This document shows positions 21,701-30,700 of a DNA stretch of 64,000 nucleotides, in pieces. The notes under the pieces were generated by a model. It searched no databases. It had not been told where the DNA came from and saw only the letters and a list, made by a program, of their open reading frames with translations. Position 1 is the first letter of the stretch, and every line of letters begins with the position of its first letter. Source of the stretch: Gordionus sp. m RMFG-2023 (taxonomy: Eukaryota; Nematomorpha; Gordioida; Chordodea; Parachordodidae); contig NC_088775.1 in the NCBI RefSeq assembly GCF_954871325.1, forward strand, positions 72,269,561 through 72,333,560, read 5' to 3'. Made by a program: the position numbers and the translations under genes.

Positions 21701-24700
21701 TAGTCAAATAATAATTATCTCTGAAACTCCTTGTCCAACGGAGAAAGAAATTGCAAGCTTGTCCAACGAGATCGAGTCTCCGCCATCAAGCAGTAACAGC
21801 TTTTATGGAGTTAGAAGAGCCGATTATTAATGCTATTACTGAAATATCACAAAGGCTTGAAAGAAATATTTCCTCAGAAGCAAGAAAATTATAGGATTCA
21901 ATACTTATTTCAAATTTTTTTTCTCATTAAAATGTATTATTTAATTATACAACTATTTTATGTAATACTTTTCAAAAACATGACATCTTGATTAAGAAGA
22001 TGTAGCGGAGAGCATTTTATTAAAACTCAAGGAAATTAGAGCTAATTTGATAATAAGCAGAGCTATGCGTGTTTAATATTTGTCCCCCTCGACTTGCAGC
22101 AAGAAAGCTCATCGTTAAAACATTAATATAGGATCAGTAGAAGAGTATTATAAAACAAATGTCCCCTCTCTTAGATACATTTATAACCCAATGCAGCACT
22201 TACAAACACAAAAGCCTTTCCAACCTTTTCAGATAGTGATAGAAAAAAAATATATATTTGTTAGATTTTTATCATGAAGATGTTAAAATATCTTATGAGG
22301 CCTTATTAGCTGAACTATGATTAAAAGATTAACTATGGTTGATACAGTCCCAAAAAATGCTATGGATGCTTTGCGTTATCTCAAACACATTTTAGATTAT
22401 ATTCCCAATGTATTAAAACGGTTATATATATATTAATAACTCTTCCCATTAGTAAACTAATGAGAGAACATTCTCTTTTTTAAAAAGAATAACAGAGCCC
22501 TGCAGAGGTACCATTTGCAAAAAAAATTTCGGGTCCGGCCCGAATTTTTTTAAAATAAATTACATTTATTTTTGATTTTTATAGCTAATAATGGCGATTT
22601 AAAATATACAGCTAGGCCCGGATATTTTTTTTGAAAAAATTTTCAGGCCCAGCCCGGGTATGTTTGAAAAAATTAAGCTGGAGCGGCAAGTCTCTGAAAA
22701 CATATCTATGAAATACAAATTCTGGTAGATTGAATGATTTGGGTCTTTTGAATATTCATAGGCATTTAACGCCAAGCAAGGATAGATTGAAAAATTAGCT
22801 CAAAACATACAAAATACAATTATTCCTAAGAAACTTGTATTAATTTATATTTGCAACATTTAAATTTTTTATACTTTATACATTTTAAAGGCTCAAAAAA
22901 TTCAAATTTCAATTTCGGGTCATTTATGTGATTCATATCGTGGTTATATTCAATTATTTTATAATTCACATTTATTTTATAGTTTTTCAATGCCGATTTA
23001 TATATAATTTTTTTGTAATTCACATTAATTTAAAATTGTGTATTAGAAAAGCTATTAGTCATAATATGCTTAGTATTTTTAATTAACAATAATATTTCTT
23101 AAAAAATTTTATTATCCCCCCCCCTAACCAAATTCCTGCGTACGCGCCTGAGCCTCAGTATAGGGAGAACTTTTATTATCTTAAAATGATATTTAGAAAA
23201 ACAGAAAAATTTGCCGTGGGAGATTCCCTGCCCAACCCCCATTTTCTTATATGAATAGGTTGTAGCATGTACATAAATACGTGGAAATATTTATGGTAAT
23301 AATAATATAAAGAAACAAGTATTTTATTTCTTTAGTTATTTATTTCGATATTTCTTTCTGCTCCACCCCCTTTTCTTTCTTTAACCCTATAAAAACCTCC
23401 ATAACAGCTTTGACGAATTCTTTTTCGATCCCGGATGATGTAGTGCTGTACGTAGAATTTCTTTTCGAATCATCGAGCGAAAAACTAGAACCAGAGGTAA
23501 CATTAAGAAAATCAAGGGGAGGTGCAATTAAGCCTATGCCGTCATTTTCTAAGCATTTCCTAACTTTATCCGCTATGTGGTCGTAAGATGACGAGGCGTG
23601 TCTAACGAATTTATAGAGATAAATAAATTAAATTTTTTATTAATAAAATAATAATTTAATCATACCTAATATTCAAAAATTACATTGATATTCATTTCAA
23701 AATTTATAAATCGAATATAAATAATAGAAAATAATAGGCGAATAATATTATTAATTCTTATTCGTATCAATCGAAATCGAATTATTAAGATATGGAAGGT
23801 CATTGTCAATCAAATATTATATTTTTCTGCATTGATTATAGTAAAATAGTTTTTCTTGCTACTGAATTTACTATATTCGTATTTGATCATCTTTATAAAT
23901 ATTTTCCTTTACAAGGAAAATATTGCATGCAAATAAGAAATTAAATAATTTGAATTAAAGAAGAGACAATTAGAAAAACATGTTTTAAAAGTGAAACGTT
24001 AACGTTGTATTTATTAAAATTAAATATTAATTCTTTCCGCATTAAAATTAAAAATTATAATTAATAATTTCAGTTAAATTATTGAATTTGAGTTATAATT
24101 GATTTGATTTTATGATTATTGGATATCAAACTTTTTAAAATTTATAAATATGAGGCAAAATTTTCAACTTTTTAAGAAGCATTAAAAAAATTATCGAAAA
24201 ATTGGGGTATTTTTTCTAATTTATTTTCATCGGTAGATATTTTTGTCCAATGTTTTTTTGACTAGGACATTTATGTCAGTGATTCTCCTAATTTTTATTC
24301 TGTAGTGTTTTTAAAATTTTTTTACTTTGTTAAATAATATGAAATAAAATTAACATAAATGATTTATTTTTAAATTTTTTTTAATTTTTAATCGAACCGA
24401 CATTTTTTTCAAGTCTCAAGCCCGATCTGTTCCGAAAGATTTCAAGGAAAACATGAAAATTGTAAGGACCCGGGAAGAAATTCAAGTTTTCTTCTAAAAA
24501 TGGAACATTTTTTAAATTTTTTTGTCGTAGTTCGACCAGAGAATCTTTATCCGAGTTTGACCAGAAAACGCGACCAAGTCCGAAGACCTGAGTCGGACTG
24601 ATCCTAGTTTCGAATAGAACAGATCCGTGTAGGACACTAATTTATAGTATATTTAACAATTGCCGTATATTCAGATTGATTAAAAAAATATAAGAATTAT

Positions 24701-27700
24701 GAATAAAAATCTTTAAAAAACCACCTTCTAGCCAATTCCGCCAGTACCATTCCAGAAGCTATGTATCCGATGCGGGTCTGAAACACGAATAAAGCATCCG
24801 ATTTACAATTTAGCAAGTGACAAAGACAGTTATAAGTAACCGACTCGTTTAAAAAATGAAGAAAAATGGCCGTCAAATAATAGATTTGAGGAGCGTAAGA
24901 TATGTCCGGATGAGTAAATTCTAGTATGCTCACTATCCTCTTTACGCCTAACTTTTGTAAAATTTCATTCAAATAAAAATTTGTTTGAAATAAAGTTTAA
25001 AAAGAATCATAAGGTGAAATTTTATATAATGGCACACTTTTACCATTTTTAAAAAATTTAATTTATGGAATGGGACAAAAATAAATGTTCAGCAGTGTAC
25101 AGACCGAATTTGCCAGACATAATAACTAGATTTCACATGGTTTCTAGACTCAATCTGAATGCAGCCGAACATTTTTTTGAATTTTAGGATTATGATTTAA
25201 ACCATCCCGTTTGACCTTCACTAACGCAGAAAATTTTTAATACAAAGTTGGCCAAATTATTCTTTTTTTTTAAAAAAATATTTGATTTAAATTAGCCAAA
25301 ATCTTAAGTTGTAGTTTAGAAAGACAAAGCGAAGTCTATTTAAATTATAGTTTTTTTTATTGGTATTAAAAAGTCAAAACGAAATAAACAACCTGATAAA
25401 TCGGAAAAAATTTAAAATGAATTACTTTTTCTTTTTTTTTAAATTTTTTTTACTAGATTCAATATTAAAAAAAAAATTAGTATACATATAAATAATTATT
25501 TTTTAATTTTTAATTAATTCGTTTGTTCGTCTTTGTTTCAGTATTATATAGGCAGCAACTTGATTACTCGTTGCATTGGCAGACGCCAAATCAAGGTACT
25601 TTTTGTTTAAATTTTTTTTTCTAAAAAAAGCCAATAAAACATATTAATTATGTGCTAAAAAAACTATTGCAAAACGAATAAAAACTCCTACAATTAATTT
25701 AATTTTTTAAATTTGAAAAGCTTGATCATATTATATATGTTTAGGAGCAAGTTATAAATTATTTATGTTTTAAAACCCATACCTTCCCTCGCAAGTCACA
25801 AGATCTATATCAAAATTTTTCTTATAAAAAAGCGTTTACAGATAAAATCATTTTTGCTATATATAGTGAGATCAAACCAGATGACCATTTCAACGCAATT
25901 ATAAAAAATATCTTAGGTTTTAAAAAAAAAATCAATATTCCAAGTTAATATTTTTTTTGGTAGAGATTTATATAAATTTTTTTTAAATTATTATTATCAG
26001 AGACCTGTAGGCATGGCCCGTAATTTTTAAATATACCCGGGCAGGCCGGGTCTAAATTTTTTTTTAATCACGGTCGGGCCTAAAAAAATTTTTAAAAAAT
26101 ACCCGCGCCCGGCCGTGCAAATGGTACCTCTGTAGTCCCTGATTATTATTAGAGGCATTCTTTATATTCTTTTTCTAGCAAGAAAGGAACGGATAAAAGC
26201 GGGATACAAATGTAGCTCAAACTACAATATCTATTTTTCTTTATTAGATATAGTCCAGTTTCATATTTTTAAAGTATAAATTAAGCCAGTTATCAGACCA
26301 AAAATATTTAATTTTTTTTGAATTATTCTTAAACAGGACAAGAAAAAAAATTATACAAAAAAATCGGTTTTAAATTTAAAAATAATTTTTTTTAGGAAAA
26401 ATTTGAATACCGCGCTCCCGGTATTTTGGACAAGATTGTTGGCAAGAGCATAATGAGCAAAGAAACAGCGTGTTCTTGCGCACCAACCATCCCCATTATG
26501 CTCTGGGTATAATGTGTATTTATTAAGAAGATATTCTTATTCAGGATAATTTATTATTTTATACTTATCGTGGTAATCATTAAATTACGATTATCTTAAA
26601 TAACAAAAATTTGATTTTGTGATATAAGAAAATACGCCAATTTTTTTAAAAAATATTTTTTTGTTTCAAATTGATTAATAAACCTCAAAGGCATTTTTAT
26701 ATATTTTTTGTTTCAATATCTTCTTTATTTTAAAAGAAAAAAGATAGAGTGAATATTAAGTTTAAGTTTAATATTTTCTTTAAAAAATTAACAATTTTTT
26801 AAAAGAGTAAAAACATTCGATTTCTTAGGGGAAATCCAAGATCAAGATGTATGGGTAATATAACAGTGTACAGAAGAATAAATGTGATTTTAAATGAGAA
26901 CATTTATTTATATACTATATAAAAAAAATATGAATAAAAAAATGTCATCAAATTGGTTCCTATTATATTAGAAATTTGCAAGGCCCGACCTTAAAATAAG
27001 GGTAATGATGTATAGCGTGTTTTATGTGTTTTATTAAAATATAGTGCTGTAATTTTATCCTTATATATAAAAAATTTTGATGATTTTGAGTAGCGTCTGC
27101 CTAGTTGGTTGAGGGCGTGTATCACAATCCGTTAGCGCTCGGTTCAAATCCAGTATGGGTTAGGTTTTTTTAAAACTAACTAGGTGGTTACGTCCTTGGG
27201 AGGATGATATATACTAGATCAGACTCGACCACGTGATTCCGTTGATATATATTAAAAATAAATGAGTCTTATTGCATTTAAATAAATTGTAGTCATTGTT
27301 TTAGCAAGTGGACTAACGTCATATATCATTACCCTTAAAATAATATATTTTTTTTGCTTATAATTTTAATGATCAAATGTCCTGTAACTATGATCATTCA
27401 TCTAAGAACGATTTCCCTTTCCTACATTTTGTGTTTATTGCTATAATTAGGGGCGAACTCGGAGAGAAAAGGCCCTCTAGGACGAAAGTTCAAAGGGTCC
27501 AAATTTTTTTTTGAGTTATTTTTACTTACACATCTTTATATGAGACCTCCAGGCCTGGCCCGGGTACACAGGTAGTTAATTTTTTCAAATATACCAGGGC
27601 TGGGCCTAAAAAAATTTTTTAAATACCCAGGCCGAGGCGAGTATTTTAAAATCTAATATTTTTAAGTCATTATTAAATATAAAAATAAATGTTTTAAAAT

Positions 27701-30700
27701 ATCAGGGACTGGCCAGGCTTGAAAATATAAAACTCGCCGGAAAAAATAATCTGGACCAGGCCAAAAAATTTTTTAAAAAAAACAATCATGGCCGGAACGT
27801 TCAAATGGTGCCTCTGCAGGTCTCTGCTTTTATATTATTTATTGAGTATACTGTATATAAAGTTAAATATAACATCACATAAAATGCTAATTTAATATAT
27901 ATATAATATTTCTTTTCTTAGCATAATAATTTTCACCTTAATATGAGAATTTATAAATTTCACTTAATTCATCTCTACTAATTCACGTTCAACTGCCATC
28001 ATTAAAAAGGCGCATACCTAGTTAATTGTGGCCAATATTGGCAAGTAGTCTATTTTTAAATTATTTTTAGTTTACCGAAGTTCGTTAACAACTCATTTGT
28101 GAAAAAGATAATGTAAGAAAATATTCGTATAAAATAATAAGTTGATTTATGCATATATAGCTTGCTTGCACTTTTTTTGCATTTGGTTAGCGATTCTTCA
28201 CTACAATTTTCTTTCATAACCTTGAATTATTTTTATTATCACTCCCTGTTCTGTTATTCCATAAATACTATGAATAATCATGTCAATTGCCATAAATTCA
28301 CGAAAATCAAATTAGTTATTTTCGTATTTCAGGAACAAAGCAAAGCCTTTTCAGTTATAACTTCTTTGCTAATTTCACAAACTGTCTAGGATAAAAATAT
28401 TTGGCATCCATTATATGGTATTGATATTTTAAAAATCTTTCTGTAAAACTGGTTACTATATCTCATCAATAATAACGCTGAATACCATAATTCGGTAGAT
28501 TTGAAGTGCATCATTTGGACATATATCTGGAAATCCCTCATGACTTTTTTACGACTAACTACAGAATATTATTTCCATTTTATAGATATATCTTAACCAA
28601 TTTTATCGATAATATTTGCCATATTGGTGGTTGCTTTTATATGCATCAAAGTGAAGTTTATAAAACTCACAAAAAATTTACCATCTTCAACTATTTTCCA
28701 AATGGTTAGGATTACTAAATTTCTTGTTTACGTATTTTCATAGGGCTCAATTACTTCAAAAATCAAATAGAATTGAGCCATTAATAAGTTTTAAGTTTCC
28801 ATAATGTATTTAATAAAGCTATATATATGTATATATTATTAAGACACTTATATTAGTCGGCAGTAGCACATACGTGCGCCATTTCGTTTTACCAATTTTT
28901 TAAGTTTTTTGAACCTTTAACCTGGTATGCATAATTTTTCGTCCATCCTTTTATATTTAAAAAAAGTGACAAGTCTGAAAATAAGATTGAGATTCTCTGC
29001 CTCAAGAGTATTACATGTATCAAACGCATAAATTGAAAATATGGCTATATAACACCATATAAATACTATCTGATAACAATCGCTTTGCTGCTCAGTCAAA
29101 CAACCCTCTATTCATGTGCTTTATTAGCAATCATATTCAATAATCGAAAATTTATTTTATAAAAAAAACACTTGAAAGACCCCAGTTTTTATATAATCTT
29201 GGGACCTCTTAGAACTTTTCCTCGTGAGGCTTACTGACCAGTCTGCCGCTGGCTTTAATAAGAAAATCATGAAACCTAAATTATCATAATAATTAGTAGG
29301 ATATGGATTTAAAAGGGGTCTTTGAGAAACTTTAATTAAAAATTAGAATTAGGCCAGGTACATATTCGATAAAAACAAAATTCCAACTAGGATGGGCTTG
29401 AAAACTTTGTAATTTGCAGAACTCTAGTTCTTACTATACAAAAAAATCATATTGGCTTAATATGCAGAAGTCTCACTGAAATGAACTCTCATATAATCCA
29501 ATTAGTTTTACTGATAAGGAATGACATAATACCTACCTAGATCAGTGATGCATTTATTAAAATGCATTTTGAAGCATCGTTAAATATAAATAAGCTCCTG
29601 ATAGGCCATTTTGATTTCCCATACACTCATTTTTTATATTAAAGTTTCTTAAAAAATTTTAATATAAATAATTTATATGGGAAGCCAAAATGGCACGTCA
29701 CTATCTGATTTGTATTAATTAATAAAAATTGTCTAGGTAGTATTATATGCCTTTGGGAACAGCTTCTTCCCTACAGCAGAGGCATTTCCATTTTATGATT
29801 TTTTAAATGATTAATCAATATAATTGAAATTTATTTTTTAATCAGTTCATTATGGCCTAAATTTTTAAAATTATACCATCTTCTCTAAACCAAATTCTAG
29901 AATTAAGGTCTTTGCTTCCTATAAAAAAAAGGTCATTTTGATTTTACCATTTAACCATAATGCATTTTAATGATTCTGCTTTATATTTGCTTCTTAATGG
30001 TGTTTATTTCTTGATAAATATAGAATTGATAATTGGTACAAAAGTCAAATAAATTTTTTTAAGATTAAAAAAATATATTCTCTTTTTGTGAATTTTGTAC
30101 TTATTTATACCCAATGGCTTCATTAAAAACAAAAACAAGCATAGAATGCTTAAATTCAATTTGAGGGTATCCAAAATAGTTTAAATTTAAGCAAGCATTA
30201 AAAAATATTTGACTAGCAAGCTTAAATTATTAAAGAATAAACCCTTGCTTTCTTTCTTTTTTGTCTATAAAAATCTTCAGTTATTTTATAATTACTCACA
30301 AAAAAGTAGCCACTTAATAATTCTCCCCTCCTTTTTATATAAAAGGCAAAATTGTTTTATCGTATATAAATATTTATTTAAAAAAGCAAACTTTTCCTTC
30401 ATTGTTTAGGTGATAATGCGACATAAATCTTGTATCTATGAAGGCTGGAACAGGAAAATCTTGATCCGTTAGTTGATCATTGGCTTTACCAATCAATTGA
30501 GGAAAGTATTGGACCAAAATGTCTTCAAACTTATTAGCAGTAGCTACATTCTTACCGCCTACTTTGAGACATAATTTTTGCCAAATTTCTGATCTAATGG
30601 GTTGATCTATAGGCCAGTTATTGTTTCTCATGTAAGCTTTAATCATCTGAGGGTCACCAGAGGATAAGATGGCATCAAAATCATGTAAAATACGTTGAGA

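Noticed and set aside
27090-27170. A functional tRNA gene
   Set aside because: The promoter boxes and T-run are good, but the sequence cannot fold into a cloverleaf and it lies inside a TIR element.
28162-29099. Three frames of 60-75 residues in TBC intron 1
   Set aside because: AT-rich composition, no domain, no splice signals that extend them.
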